From Spinacia oleracea (Eukaryota; Streptophyta; Magnoliopsida; Caryophyllales; Amaranthaceae), in assembly GCF_020520425.1 (NCBI RefSeq), contig NC_079492.1:141612361-141676360 (forward strand): 64,000 nt of DNA, written 5' to 3'. Shown here piece by piece: positions 10,656-24,670 of this stretch. The notes below the pieces were generated by a model. It worked only from the letters and a program-made list of their open reading frames with translations, did not search any database and had not been told where the DNA came from. Position 1 is the stretch's first letter; the number at the start of each line of letters is the position of its first letter. The position numbers were made by a program, and so were the translations under genes.

Positions 10656-13600
10656 TTTCAATTTTGTCATCAAAACATTGAGTATGTTTTATGGCCTCTA
10701 ACCATTAAAAACATTTGAGTCTATATATGGCCTCTAACCATTTTAGGGAATCTGGGTTTCGTCATAGCTTTCTTACAAGTCACAAACTCTACATGATAAT
10801 AGTTTGACTGCAAGTTGTAGGTTTCTTCACTATTTAATAGAAGAATCTCATAGTTTCATTGACCAGAACTCTATGTTTCTTTACTATCTAATAGAAGAAT
10901 CTCATAGTTCCAGTGATTTGAACTCTATGCCTACTTGGGTATAGAACATCAAACGATAGAATATCAATAGCCACTTGAAAGTCCTTTGAATATTCTGTTC
11001 TCTTTGAAGCACTTGTAAAGTCTTCTAAGAGATGTCTATTCTTTAAAGCCACTTTTAAAGTCCTTAAAGAATAAGTTCGGATTTTCTGAAGCACTTCGAA
11101 AAGCCTCCGGAATGTCCGTTTATGTTTGTTGTTCGCCTCGAAGACTTTCGAGGTCTATTTTCTCCCACTTGTCATTTTGGAAACGAATATCCAAAAGGAC
11201 ATCATTTCGAGCAAACAAACATTATGTTCTCAAAAATTCGTGGTAGAAACAATACCCTTGTGTCTCATTTGAATAAATCACAATGAAACATATATCTATA
11301 CTTGGGCCTTAGTTTGTCGAATGACAAACACTAAGCTCCCACTGAGTTTTGCAACTCTCTAGATATATTTTATGAAAAGTTATTCTGAAATTACTTTTCA
11401 ATAGCTTTGACGAATTTGGTTTAGTTTGGTGGTAGTTGAGCATTTTGTTTTAGAAATTATAGGAAAAGTCTTTATGATTCATCATTAATCGAATCAAGTA
11501 CTAATTGACTTCGATTATTCCAACTAAGATATGCCATATCTTATGGACTTAGATTGTGAAATTACACCACACAATCATTGATGATCATATTTGGTCTCAA
11601 GTAATCATCAACATGATCTAACCTAGATCTTTATGATTTCTTGCCAAGTGGATTTTATACTTCTGAATCTTTGAACTAGCCAAACAGATTCAAACTTATA
11701 TCACATTGAGTAAATAAACCTATATTCACTCAAATCTGTGTGAAATAATAAAGTCATAAAATCTTTCTTTAGCTTTGAACTCTATTGTCTAGGCGTTCTA
11801 ACAATAGTTCATATCTTTTGTTACTTTCAACAAGTAAGACTAGCTTGTCTTAAGTTGATCTAGAAATCAACCAACTTTCAAAAAGTCCATCAAAATAGAG
11901 CTTATGAATGATAACTTGTTGATATGGTCTAAGCAACAATGCCAAAGATTAATGGAACTCAAATCAAGGGTTTGATTTGAACCTAGTAAAGTTCTTTAAA
12001 GAGTTGTTTGTTTTAATCAAGCATATTGACTCAACCTGTATTTGACCATTTCATTCAAATAAACAAACAAACAAACAAAAAAATTGTTTTTGTTCTTCTG
12101 AATGTGAGTCTTTCTGTGTTTGAAGCAGAAATTTAGGTATGCTGATTATGGAACAAAACAGCCATTAAGTTCCAGCCTTGAAAGGACTTAAAACAAACTA
12201 GATGACCCTACAACTAATGTAGCATGCTTCATTTCCCACTTGTAGGTCATTAGTGTAGCCTAGCTTCCATTGTTTGAGTTATTACTGAAGTAAGAACCTC
12301 AAGCGGTATATGATACCAAGGAAGTTTGATTGCTAGGTCTTTTCTCTTTAAACATAAACTTATAGGTAGAAACGGAATCGTAAATTCCTTTCATTTGTTC
12401 CTCGTTTTCCTATTTCTTGTACCCTTTCTTATAGTCTTAAGAATTAAATTCTTTAGTGTTGACTTTTATACTTTGTTAGACATGTCCAATGTCACCCCAA
12501 CAAGGTTCTTAACATTTAATTTATGTTGAATATTAAGTTTCAACTAGATGATCTTACCAGAAGCTTCTAAAGTTCTCTAAGCATCGATCTATTCGAATGT
12601 CTAGGGACTAGACTCATTCGAGAATTAAATGGACAAAGATATTAGGTTGTTAACCATTGGTAAAGCTGAGCGTTTAAGCTCAATGCTTTATGATCTCAAA
12701 ACTACAGTGTATTTTGAATTCACAAGCACCAATTGGTTTGCCATTCGATTTTGATATTCGAAAACAACCATAAAAGTCGATATAAGAAACGTACATTTTA
12801 AATTGCTCATTTTCTCTCTTTTCCGTGAATCGTTCTTGGATTCACTACCAATCGAGGAAATTTACTGTTACCTTTCTAAAAGGATTTATTGCAGTGCAAG
12901 ATATTTAATTATAAACAATAATTAAAACATACATTGAAGCATGCAAAGTCTAAACATTTATCATGAATAATAACTTGAAATTAAAGCAACCATGCAATTC
13001 AAACAAGTTATTAGCATTTTATTCGATTTTATTGTTCCGGCAGGTGTGAATAAAATGATTCCAAGACCCTAAAACCATTGAAGAATTAAGCACAGTTTGT
13101 CGACTCAATTCTAAAACATTTTAGGTAAGCAAAAGCCTTTTGCTAATAGTCTAGAAACTACTTTTGGTTGATAGGTACGTCTAAGAACTTATTAGGTAAA
13201 CCTATCGATTTTGCCACGACATAAAAGGACTCCTTACTTATATCGTTGAGTTTCACCAAAACTAACATGTACTCACAATTATTTGTGTACCTTGCCCCTT
13301 TAGGACCAATAAGTAACACCTCGCTGAGCGAAAACTATTACTAGATTGATGTAAAGGATATCCAAGCAAGTGTATATTTTGGCATGGCACTTTTTAACTC
13401 AATTTTTAAGTTTGGAACTTAAGGCTCTTACTATGTTGGTTAGATTTTAAGTGAACTAAAATCCTTAATCATGCAACATAATCAAGCTTTTGATCTCATG
13501 CATTTTAAGACATATTTAAAAGCAATAAATAACTTAAAACATGCATAAGATAAATGTGATCTAGTATGGCCCGACTTCATCTTGAAGCTTTAACTTCAAA

Positions 13601-14344
13601 GTCCGTCTTGAAAATCTCCGTGGGAGGCACCATTTTCTTCAAATAGGATAAGCTATAACTAATTACAACTATTTGATGGTTCGCAGACCATATTTGAATT
13701 GAAAAATAACTTTGGTACTTTAGACCAATTACATTCAAATTAATGGTACGCAGACCATATTTTCTATCCTATTTGGGCCATTCTAGTCACTTCATAACCT
13801 GCAAAACAGTACATATACAATATATACCATTCACCCATTCATTATCATGAATGGCCCACATAGCTGGTTAGTAAAACACATTATGCATCACGTAAACATT
13901 TGCAGCAATTAATCAAGGGCACCAATAATCTACCAATTATTCAGTCCTTATTAATTCTAATCAAGTTGTTTTAACCTTAAGGATTTGTAGACCTAATCAA
14001 GAGTTTATGACTAAAAAGCGCTCCCACTTAAACCAATAAATTCATATGCTTTACTAACTTTAAACATAAAAATGTATTTCTAGTCTAACCGGAAACATAC
14101 AAATTTAATTAAAATTTAAAGCTCATATAAATTTATAATTGAATCCAAAAAGTTTAATTTAATTTCAGTCGTATTTAAATTAATTCATGATTTTAATTTT
14201 AGTAAAATAATTAGAATAAATAACATTTATTATAATTACAATATTCAAAATTAAAATCCAAGAAAATAATTTAAATTATTAATTTTAAAATTAATTAAAA
14301 TTACGTGAACTGAAATTTTCAAATTAAACATTCAAAACGATCTA

Positions 14345-14935
14345 ATCGTAACGCAAACACCCTACGCATTGCACGCCCATGGACCGCACGCACACAGCCA
14401 TCGCTGGCCATGTGCGCGCAGCCCATGCGCTCGTCGCATAGCTGCTGCATCTCCATCGCAAGCCATCGCACGCTGTGGTGCTTGCTGCACGCGAGCCATC
14501 GCTCGCAGTGCGCGCTCGCCAGCGCTCGCTGTGCGCGCGAGCCATCGCTCGCTGGGCGCGCGACATCGCTCGCTGTGCGCGCGACATCGCTCGCTGGGCG
14601 CGCGACATCGCTCGCTGTGCGCGCGAGCAACGCTGGGCGCAGCGCTCGTGGCACGCGAGCTTGCGCTCGCTGCGCGCGAGGCTGCGCGCTCTTGCGCGAG
14701 GCATTGCGCGTTGTGGCGCAGCTCGCTTGCTGCCCACACGCGACTGCCTTGGCTTGCTTTTCGCCCATGCCCATTTGTTCATAGCTCGTGGCCCACGACA
14801 CAAGGCAGGGCTGCTGCCTTGTGCTCGTGCACCGTGCCTTGCTCATTGCATTGGTGCCGCACGGGCGACGAGCTCCCTTGCTCGTCGTCGCATGCCCGCA
14901 CTATACAACACCTCTTAAGGGTAACACGAAGCGTC
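14345..14935. repeat. GC-rich leader tract with 21-bp repeats, outer element
   Basis: An island of very high GC content in otherwise AT-rich sequence. At about 14543-14627 a 21-bp unit (ACATCGCTCGCTGTGCGCGCG and a GGG variant) repeats about five times. Open frames on both strands give Ala/Arg/Ser-rich low-complexity peptides with no family resemblance. It lies between PBS and the decayed gag region, so it is part of the RNA leader of the element. Confidence 0.75.
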
Positions 14936-15679
14936 CATTGCTTTGTGCGTGCAAGTTATATGAACGAATCGCATAAAAAAAATTTAAAATTTATATTTAA
15001 AATTAATGACAAATTAATAAGAAATATTAATTTCATAATTTTAGGGCGAAAAATCGAAAATTTATTATTCAATTGATTTCCGATTGTTATGGATTCAAGT
15101 CTAGGTCATAAAAATTTAAAATTTATCATAAATTTACAATTTTTATGGTGGTTTTTAATCATAGGTTTCTAATTAAATTATAATTAATTATGAAAATCAA
15201 ATTAATTCTAAATTATTCTAATTTTCAACAAATTAATCATAATTACAAATTAGATTGCATAATTAACAAGGCTAGGCATTCAAACTTGTTAAACATATAC
15301 AGTAGGTCAATCAAAAATTCAAGATTTATCAACAAGAATCGCAAATATTTAATTTAACATCTTAAATTTACGAAATTTTGCATTCGAAAAACTAAAACCT
15401 TCGAAAAGTCATAGTTAGGCTTCGAATTTGAGAATTCTGGGTTCGGCAGAAAAATACTATTTTTGTCAAAATTTTAGAATGCCTTTTACATGCGGAATTG
15501 ACACAAAAATCACTCGATTTGGATGAGTAACGAAGAAACTGCCGAAAAACTGCGTACTATAATTAAATAAACGCAATTTGCAATTAATTAACAATTACGA
15601 AAATTAATCACCCCTTTTAATTCTTGCAAATTTGTAATATTTAACCATGTTTATGCAAATTAGATTATGAAAATAATAA

Positions 15680-15695
15680 GGGGCTCGTGATACCA
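15680..15695 (-). other. Primer binding site of the outer element
   Basis: On the minus strand TGGTATCACGAGCCCC begins one base inside the LTR edge at 15697. It resembles the initiator-Met tRNA site TGGTATCAGAGC used by plant copia elements, with a different second half. Confidence 0.75.
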
Positions 15696-15696
15696 C

Positions 15697-16436
15697 TGTT
15701 AGGTTATGATACATATGATATTACATAAATCATGCGGAAACAACCATTAACCCAGGAATACATATTATTTACACATAATCATATAGCATAATTTAGATGC
15801 ATAATCTTTGTTGCGTGCCTTCCCTAGCTGCGCCCGAACCGAACAAGAACAAGTCTTTAGGACTCCAAGTGTCGTCCCTCCGTAGATAGTCCACAGCACG
15901 TCCGGATCCGCCTTAAGATTGACCAACTAGAATCGCCCTTAAGGTACTAGAATTTTCGGCACTTTTGAGCAAGATGTGTGACTGAATTTTTCTCTCAAAA
16001 ACTCACTTTGAATACTTTAAAACTCATTATAAATTGTGAACCCAGGCCACATATTTATAGGGGTATGGAAAGAGAATTGGAATCCTATTAGGATACGAAT
16101 TAATTAAACTTAGAATCCTACAAGAACTCTAATTAATTAATTTATCAAATAGAATTAGGAATTTAATCATTAACCGAACTCTGCACGTTTTAGGAATCGT
16201 GCATGAACACAAACACTTACGCACACACACACGGCAGCCACGATGGGCCGCCCATGCGCGTGCGTGCGAGAAGCCCACGCAGCGAGGCCTACGCGAGCTA
16301 CAAGCCCACGTAGCTCCTGCGCGCGCTGCGCGCGCTGTGCGCGCTGCCACGGCCTGCTGGGCCTGGCCTTGCGCTGGGCCTGGCGTGGCCTTGGCTGTTC
16401 GTGTGGCGCGCTTGGCTTGCTGGGCGATGGCCTGGC
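15697..16436 (-). repeat. 5' LTR of the outer element, first piece
   Basis: 740 bp matching 6679-7418 with about three substitutions by eye. It stops at the target CTGGC (16432-16436), where the inner element is inserted, and resumes at 26860. Confidence 0.9.
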
Positions 16437-17881
16437 TATTAGGTTATGATACATATGACAATTCATAAATCATGCGGAAAAACCATAAACCCAGGAAAAC
16501 ATATTATTTACACATAATCATTTAGCATAGATTAGATGCATACTCTTTGTTGCGTGCCTTCCCTAGCTGCGCCCGAACCGAACAAGAACAAGTCTTTAGG
16601 ACTCCAAGTGTCGTCCCTCCGTAGATAGTCCACAGCACGTCCGGATCCGCCTTAAGATTGACCAACTAGAATCGCCCTTAAGGTACTATTATTTTCGGCA
16701 CTTTATAGGCAAATGTGTGACTGAATTTTTCTCTCAAAAACTCACTTTGAATACTTTGAAACTTGTGTTATAAATTGTGAGCCCTAGCCTCATATTTATA
16801 GCGGTATGGAAAGGGAATCGAAATCCTATTCAGATACAAATTAATCAAACCTAGAATCCTACAAGAACTCTAATTTAATTAATTTATCAAATAGAATTAG
16901 GAATTTAATCATTAACCGAACTCTGCATGTTTTAGGAAACGTGCACGAACACAAACACTTGCACACACACGCACGGCAGCCACGATGGGCCTCATGCATG
17001 CGCGCGAGCAGCAGCCCACTCAGCGCCCGCGCGCGCTGCGCGTGCTGTGCGCGCTGTGCGCGCTGTGCGCTGCGCGTGCTGTGCGCGCTGTGCGCGCTGC
17101 GCGCTGCGCGCAGCCTGCTGGGCCTGGCCTTGCGCTGGGCCTGGCGTGGCTGTTTGTGCGGCGCGCTTGGCTTGCTGGGCGATGGCCTGGCTTCGTGCTG
17201 GGCCTCGTCCGGCAGGCCTCGTCCGATGCTTATTCGTACGATGCGCTTCCGATTAAATTTTCCGATTCCGGAATTCATTTCCGATACGAGCAATATTTAA
17301 TATTTCCGATTCCGGAATTAATTTCCGTTTCGAACAAATATTTAATATTTCCGTTTCCGAAATTATTTTCCGATTTCGGTAATATTTCCGATTCTGACAA
17401 TATTTCCGTTTCCGGCAATATTTCCGATTCTGGCAATATTTCCATTTCCGATAATATTTTCCGACACGTACCATGTTTCCGTTTCCGGCAACATCTACGA
17501 CTTGGATAATATTTATATTTCCGATACGATCCATATTTCCGTTTCCGGCAATATCATCGTTTCCGGAGTATTCATTCCTTGCCTGTGACGATCTTAGCTC
17601 CCACTGAAACCAAGATCCGTCGGTTCCGAATATTCATAGATGGAGTATTTAATGCTATTAAATACTTGATCCGTTTACGTACTTTTTGTGTGACCCTACG
17701 GGTTCAGTCAAGAGTAAGCTGTGGATCAATATCATCAATTCCACTTGAACTGAAGCGGCCTCTAGCTAGGCATTCAGCTCACTTGATCTCACTGAATTAT
17801 TAACTTGTTAATTAATACTGAACCGCATTTATTAGACTTAACATAGAATGCATACTTGGACCAAGGGCATTATTTCCTTCA
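16437..17881 (-). repeat. 3' LTR of the inner element
   Basis: 1,445 bp, 16 bp longer than its partner because of extra GCGCGCTGTGC repeats near 17040-17110. The plus-strand terminal dinucleotide is TA instead of TG (TATTAGG against TGTTAGG), which is the end cleaved by integrase and probably mutated after insertion. About ten substitutions separate it from the partner LTR, nearly all transitions. Confidence 0.9.
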
Positions 17882-17895
17882 GTCTCCCACTTGTC
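17882..17895 (-). other. Polypurine tract of the inner element
   Basis: The same AAGTGGGAGAC tract as in the outer copy, directly adjoining the LTR. Confidence 0.75.
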
Positions 17896-20175
17896 CTTAG
17901 GGACAAGTGTGCATTTCCTAATTCCTTTGTCGCTCGATGCTTGCTCTTGAACATAAGGTAAGAGTTGTCATCCTTATTATGTCCAGAGGTGTTCCTCGGT
18001 TTCAGAGTTCAACTGATCAAATAAACAGATAATCATAGCCTATGATTCATCCGAGCACGGCCATGCATTTCACAGTTTCTAGCTCTCCGAGTGGCCTTGT
18101 ACAACTTTTAAGCATCTCATCCCGATTTATGGGAGGACAATCCCAATCTTGCGATCTTGAGATTAGACTTCGTTTGATAGGTGATTACCTGAGCGTTGCC
18201 TTTATAGCCTCCTTTTACGGTGCGACGGTTGGTCAACGTCAAAGCAACCAGTTCTCAAACAAGTAATCTCAAATCACTCAGGTATTGAGGATTTAGTGTC
18301 TAATAATTTAATGAAATTTACTTATGACAGATTTTCATCTCTTACAGTAAAGTTTCATAGGTCTTGTCCGATACTAGTCTTCCCAAAGTAAGTATCTATG
18401 CAAATGATTATGACATTGCCATGTCCACATAGTTCAAGAAACAGAACTACTAGTCATCTTGCATTCTAATCGTCTAACGTTTTCTATGCGTCCAATTTTA
18501 TAGAAAACTCCGATTAGGGACCATTTTCAACCTTTGACATTCAAGTTCACTTGATAGACATTTCTTAGTCACAGGACTGGTCCTGACAGTCTATCTTGAA
18601 TATATCGTCAAATTGAAGGGACTCATCATTTAATACTAAACCAAGATTAAATGGAATATGAAAATACATTTCATATATGATAAATGTTCAACCCCAATGT
18701 TTTATAACCATGGGCCTCAAACCCATCTTCTAAAACAATTCATGGAATTCAAAGCTATGCTTGATTTCCAGTGCTACAACGTGAGTGTTGCTTCTCACTT
18801 GTTGCATAGGTTTAGTTATCATGCTTTGCCAATCTTAATATCCTTTTCATCGAATGTTCTTCGAGATATGATGATAAGATCTTTTCGAGTTTGTTTATTA
18901 TGTGATCTAGTCTTTCTTACTTCGATGGTGGTTCTACGCATTTTGCAATGAAGAATCATCAAGTTAGCAGACGTTTTTCTTGCTTCAAGAGTGGTTCTAC
19001 GCATTTTTCAATGAAGAACCATCAAGCCAGCAGATAGGTGATCTACCCAAGTTCAGTGAAGAACTTTAAACAACCCTGTTTTATTGCTTCTTAGGCAATA
19101 ATCACTTTTACTTCAACTGTATAGGTTGCTAGTGATGCTTTGTTTGGATTTACCTATCCAAGCAGTTCATAGATATGTGGAAGACTCTCCAACTATATCT
19201 TAGAACATAGAAATTAATATTTTAATTTCCCACGCAACAACTCATGGTCTCCAATCCATGTTGCCATTTCAAAACACGATGCTCTATAGCTCGTCCTTAT
19301 TAATGGTTAACTCCAAAGGGTCTTGCTTGATCCTTTGCCAGTGTTTATGCGTGTAGCATCAATATTTAGCATATCTTTATTTCCTTGAATCAAGAACTAT
19401 TCCTATGTACCTTTTCAAGTAACATAAGTATTCTTGATCTCAATCTAGTTGATCTTTACTTAGATCAATAGAGATTGGTATATGTTCGTCATGCCTAAAG
19501 TCATACGATACGTTTTTGGCGATCCTCATATTATATCATACATGATAAATTCTTTTGCAGAATATTTCCCAATTGAATTCTATTCATGTAACTTTAGCTT
19601 ATCTAGTTTCAGTAGATACTAAATTCAGCTAAATTCTTTGACATATAATATAGGTTAAGAATCTCATTTAGACTCTTTGATGTTTAACTTAGTAAATGCT
19701 TATACATAGTTCAAAACATCCTTTACTTAGATTTATTCATATGGGTCGAATATCTCCAATGGAGTCTTTCGTGTTTGATTTAGTAAATGCCATTACTTAA
19801 TCCAAAACAATATCATAAGATCTTTGTAAATAGATCTTAATACCCAGTATGTACTAAGTTTCGCCTTGATCCATCATTGATGAATAATTTCAAATCTAAG
19901 TCATTAGCATTTGAATGTTATTTCACAATAGAGAGATATGTGTGATATACATAGGACCAAATAAGTTTTACGTACTCCCACTAAACTTCTTATATATCTA
20001 TAAGAATCATGTATATTTTATGAAACTAAAATACTTATTAGTTTCACTAAAATACAGTTCCAATTCCCAATTGCTTGCTTAAATCTGTACTTAGATTTTA
20101 TAAGCTAGCTTTCCTTTTCAAGCATTTATTTGGATCCACAAACTCTATGACATACCATGTACATATTGTATTCCA

Positions 20176-20424
20176 TCATTTGATTGAGGAATACGTTTTG
20201 TCATCCAATTGCCATATGTACCAATATGCAATCATTGCTTGAATTATATACTTAAGCATTACGATTTTGCATGAGGTTTTAACACAATCCATGCCATGAA
20301 TTTGCTTGTAACCTTTAGCAACTAATCTAGCTTTGTGTGTGAACACAATTCCATGTTTGATGGTTTTTATCCTTAAAACAAACTTGCAACCAATAGGTGT
20401 GAAACTATTCTTGCAAATCAACAA
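20176..20424 (-). pseudogene. Copia reverse transcriptase relic, copy 2
   Basis: An 82-codon frame reads IGCKFVLRIKTIKHGIVFTH, then HKARLVAKGYKQIHGMD, then WQLDDKT. Intact copia proteins have IGCKWV.KIK, KARLVAKGY.Q..G.D..ETFSPV and W..DVKTAFLNG here. The FSPV block is replaced by SCKIV and the catalytic DV by DD with AFLNG lost, so it cannot be functional. It shows that the family descends from an autonomous Ty1/copia element. Confidence 0.7.
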
Positions 20425-23400
20425 AATTTCAATTTTGTCATCAAAACATTGAGTATGTTTTATGGCCTCTAACCATTTAAAACATTTGAGTCTATATATG
20501 GCCTCTAACCATTTTAGGGAATCTGGGTTTCGTCATAGCTTTCTTACTAGTCACAAACTCATTAATCTACATGATAATAGTTTGACTGCGGGTTGTAGGT
20601 TTCTTCACTATTTAATAGAAGAATCTCATAGTTTCATTGACCTGATCTCTATGTTTCTTCACTATCTAATAGAAGAATCTCATAGTTTCAGTGACTTGAA
20701 TTCTATGCCTACTTGGGTATAGAACATCAAACAATAGAATATCAATAGCCACTTGAAAGTCCTTTGAATATTCTGTTCTCTTTGAAGCACTTGTAAAGTC
20801 TTCTAAGAGATATCTATTCTTTAAAGCCACTTCTAAAGTCCTTAAAGAATAAGTTCGGATTTTCTGAAGCACTTCGAAAAGCCTCCGGAATGTCCGTTTA
20901 TGTTTGTTGTTCGCCTCGAAAACTTTCGAGGTCTATTTTCTCCCACTTGTCATTTTGGAAACGAATCTCCAAAAGGACATTATTTCGAGCAAACAAACAT
21001 TATGTTCTCAAAAATTCGTGGTAGAAACAATACCCTTGTGTCTCATTTGAATAAATCACAATGAAACATATATCTATACTTGGACCTTAGTTTGTTGAAT
21101 AACAAACACTAAGCTCCCACTGAGTTTTGCAACTCTCTAGATATTTTATGAAAAGTTATTCTGAAATTACTTTTCAATAGCTTTGACGAATTTGGTTTAG
21201 TTTGGTGGTAGTTGAGCATTTTGTTTTAGAAATTATAGGAAAAGTCTTTATGATCCATCATTGATCGAATCAAGTACTAATTGACTTTGATTATGCCATA
21301 TCTTATGGACCTAGATTGTGAAATTACAACACACAATCATTGATGATCATATTTGGTCTCAAGTAATCATCAACATGATCTAACCTAGATCTTTATGATT
21401 TCTTGCCAAGTGGATTTTATACTTCTGAATCTTTGAACTAGCCAAACAGATTCAACTTATATCACATTTGAGTAAATAAACCTATATTCACTCAAATCCA
21501 TGTGAAATAATAAAGTCATAAAATCTTTCTTTAGCTTTGAACTCTATTGTCTAGGCGTTCTAACAATAGTTCATATCTTTTGTTACTTTCAACAAGTAAG
21601 ACTAGTTGTCTTAAAATGATCTAGAAATCAATCAACTTTCAAAAGTCCATCAAAATAGAGCTTATGAATGTTAACTTGTTGATATGGTCTAAGCAACAAT
21701 GCCAAAGATTAGTGGAACTCAAATCAAGGGGTTGATTTGAACCTAGTAAAGTTCTTTAAAGAGTTGTTGTTTTAATCAAGCATATTGACTCAACCTGTAA
21801 TTGACCATTTCATTCAAATAAACAAACAAACATTGTCTTTGTTTTTCTTGAATGTGAGTCTTTCTGTGTTTGAAGCAGAAATTTAGGTATGCTGATTATG
21901 GAACAAAATAGCCATTAAGTTCCAGCCTTTGAAAGGACTTAAAACAAACTTAGATGACCCTACAATTAATGTAGCAATGCCATGCTTCATTTCCCACTTG
22001 TAGGTCATTAGTGTATCCTAGCTTCCATTGTTTGAGTTATTACCGAAGTAAGAACCTCAAGCGGTATATGATACCAAGGAAGTTTGATTGCTAGGTCACT
22101 TCTCTTTAAACATAAATTTATAGGTAGAAACGGAATTGTAAATTCCTTTCATTTGTTCCTTGTTTTCCTATTTCTTGTACCCTTTCTTATAGTCTTAAGA
22201 ATTGAATTCTTTAGTGTTGACTTTTATACTTTGTTAGACATGTCCAATGTCACCCCAACAAGGTTTTTACCATTTTAATTTATGTTGAATATTCTGTTTC
22301 AACTAGATGATCTTACAAGAAGCTTCTAAAGTTCTCTAAGCATCGATCTATTCGAATGTCTAGGGACTAGACTCATTCGAGAATTAAATGGACAAAGATA
22401 TTAGGTTGTTAACCATTGGTAAAGCTGAGCGTATTAAACTCAATACTTTATGATCTCAAAACTACATTGTATTTTGAATTCACAAGCACCAATTGGTTTG
22501 CCATTCGATTTTGATATTCGAAAACAACCATAAAAGTCGCTATAAGAAACGTACATTTTAAATTGCTCACTTTCTCTCTTTTCCGTGAATCGTTCTTGGA
22601 TTCACTACCAATCGAGGAAATTTACTGTTACCTTTCTAAAAGGATTTATTGCAGTGCAAGATATTTAATTATAAACAATAATTAAAACATACATTGAAGC
22701 ATGCAAAGTCTAAACATTTATCATGAATAATAACTTGAAAATCAAAGCAATCATGCAATTTCAACAAGTTATTAGCATTTTATTCGAATTTATTGTTCCG
22801 GCAGGTGTGAATAAAATGATTCCAAGATCCTAAAATCATTGAAGAACTAAGCACAGTTTGTCGACTTAATCCTAAAACATCTTAGGTAAGCAAAAGCCTT
22901 TTGCTAATAGTCTAGAAACTATTCTTGGTTGATAGGTACGTCTAAGAACTTATTAGGTAAACCTATCGATTTTGCCACGACATAAAAGGACTCCTTACTT
23001 ATATCGTTGAGTTTCACCAAAACTAACATGTACTCACAATTATTTGTGTACCTTGCCCCTTTAAGACCAATAAGTAACACCTCGCTGAGCGAAAACTATT
23101 ACTAGATTGATGTAAAGGATATCCAAGCAAGTGTATATTTTGGCATGGCACCTTATAACTCAATTTTTAAGTTTGGAACTTAAGGCTCTTACTATGTTGG
23201 TTAGATTTTAAGTGAACTAAAATCCTTAATCATGCAACATAATCAAGCTTTTGATCTCATGCATTTTAAGACATATTTAAAACAATAAATAACTTAAAAC
23301 ATGCATAAGATAAATGTGATCTAGTATGGCCCGACTTCATCTTGAAGCTTTGACTTCAAAGTCCGTCTTGAAAATCTCCGAGGGAGGCACCATTTTCTTC

Positions 23401-24104
23401 AAATAGGATAAGTTATAACTAATTACAACTATTTGATGGTACGCAGACCATATTTGAATTGAAAAATAACTTTGGTACTTTAGACCAATTACATTCAAAT
23501 TAATGGTACGCAGACCATATTTTCTATCCTATTTGGGCCATACTAGTCACTTCATAACCTGCAAAACAGTACATATACAATATATACCATTCACCCATTC
23601 ATTATCATGAATGGCCCACATAGCTGGTTAGTAAAACACATTATGCATCACGTAAACATTTGCAGCAATTAATCAAGGGCATCAATAATCTACCAATTAT
23701 TCAGTCCTTATTAATTCTAATCAAGTTGTTTTAACCTTAAGGATTTGTAGACCTAATCAAGAGTTTATGACTAAAAAGCGCTCCCACTTAAACCAATAAA
23801 TTCATATGCTTTACCAATTTTAAACATAAAAATGTATTTCTAGTCTAACCGGAAACATACAAATTTAATTAAAATTTAAAGCTCATATAAATTTATAATT
23901 GAATCCAAAAGTTTAATTTAATTTCAGTCGCATTTAAATTAATTCATGATTTTAATTTTAGTAAAATAATTAGAATAAATAAAATTTATTATAATTATAA
24001 TATTCAAAATTAAAATCCAAGAAAATAATTTAAATTATTAATTTTAAAATTAATTAAAATTACGTGAACTGAAATTTTCAAATTAAACATTCAAAACGAT
24101 CTAA

Positions 24105-24670
24105 TCGTAACGCAAACACCCTACGCATTGCACGCCCATGGGCCGCACGCACACAGCCATTGCTGGCCATGTGCGCGCAGCCCATGCGCTCGTCGCATAG
24201 CTGCTGCATCCCCATCGCAAGCCTCCGCACGCATTGGTGCTCGCTGCGCGCGCCAGCGCTCATCGCACGCGAGCTATCGCTCGCTGGGCGCGCGAGCCAT
24301 CGCTCGCTGGGCGCGCGACATCGCTCGTTGGGCGGGCGACATCGGTCGCTGTGCGCGCGAGCAATGCTGGGCGCAGCGCTCGTGGCACGCGAGCTTGCGC
24401 TCGCTGCGCGCGAGGCTGCGCGCTCTTGTGCGAGGCAGCGCGCGTTGTGGCGCAGCTCGCTTGCTGCCCACACGCGACTGCCTTGGCTCGCCCTACGCCC
24501 ATGCCCATTCGTCCATTGGTCGTGGCACACGACACAAGGCAGGGCTGCTGCCTTGTGCTCGTGCACTACGCCCTTGCTCATTGCATTCGTGCCGCATGGG
24601 CGACGAGCTCCCTTGCTCGTCGTCGCATGCCCGCATTATACAACACCCCTTAAGGGTAACACGAAGCGTC
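24105..24670. repeat. GC-rich leader tract, inner element
   Basis: Counterpart of 14345-14935, with about three instead of five of the 21-bp CATCGCTCGCTGGGCGCGCGA units and several substitutions. The copy-number difference shows the tract is unstable. Confidence 0.75.

Larger units (their letters stand above)
8123..15679 (-). mobile_element. Internal domain of the outer element, without intact genes
   Basis: About 7.6 kb between LTR and PBS contains no open frame longer than short fragments. Faint pol traces remain: the reverse-transcriptase relic at 10412-10655 and an ILGIKIY motif (copia pol signature) on the minus strand at 10059-10079. The PBS-proximal part has a GC-rich leader (14345-14935). 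The domain aligns along its length with 17882-25430 in the inner copy, including the same decayed regions. Confidence 0.75.

Noticed and set aside
14319..15076. Overlapping Ala/Arg/Ser-rich frames up to 235 codons on both strands (also 24078-24733)
   Set aside because: Frames open in several registers at once in a GC-rich repeat, with no stop codons because of composition. No conserved domain, and the two element copies do not keep the same frame.
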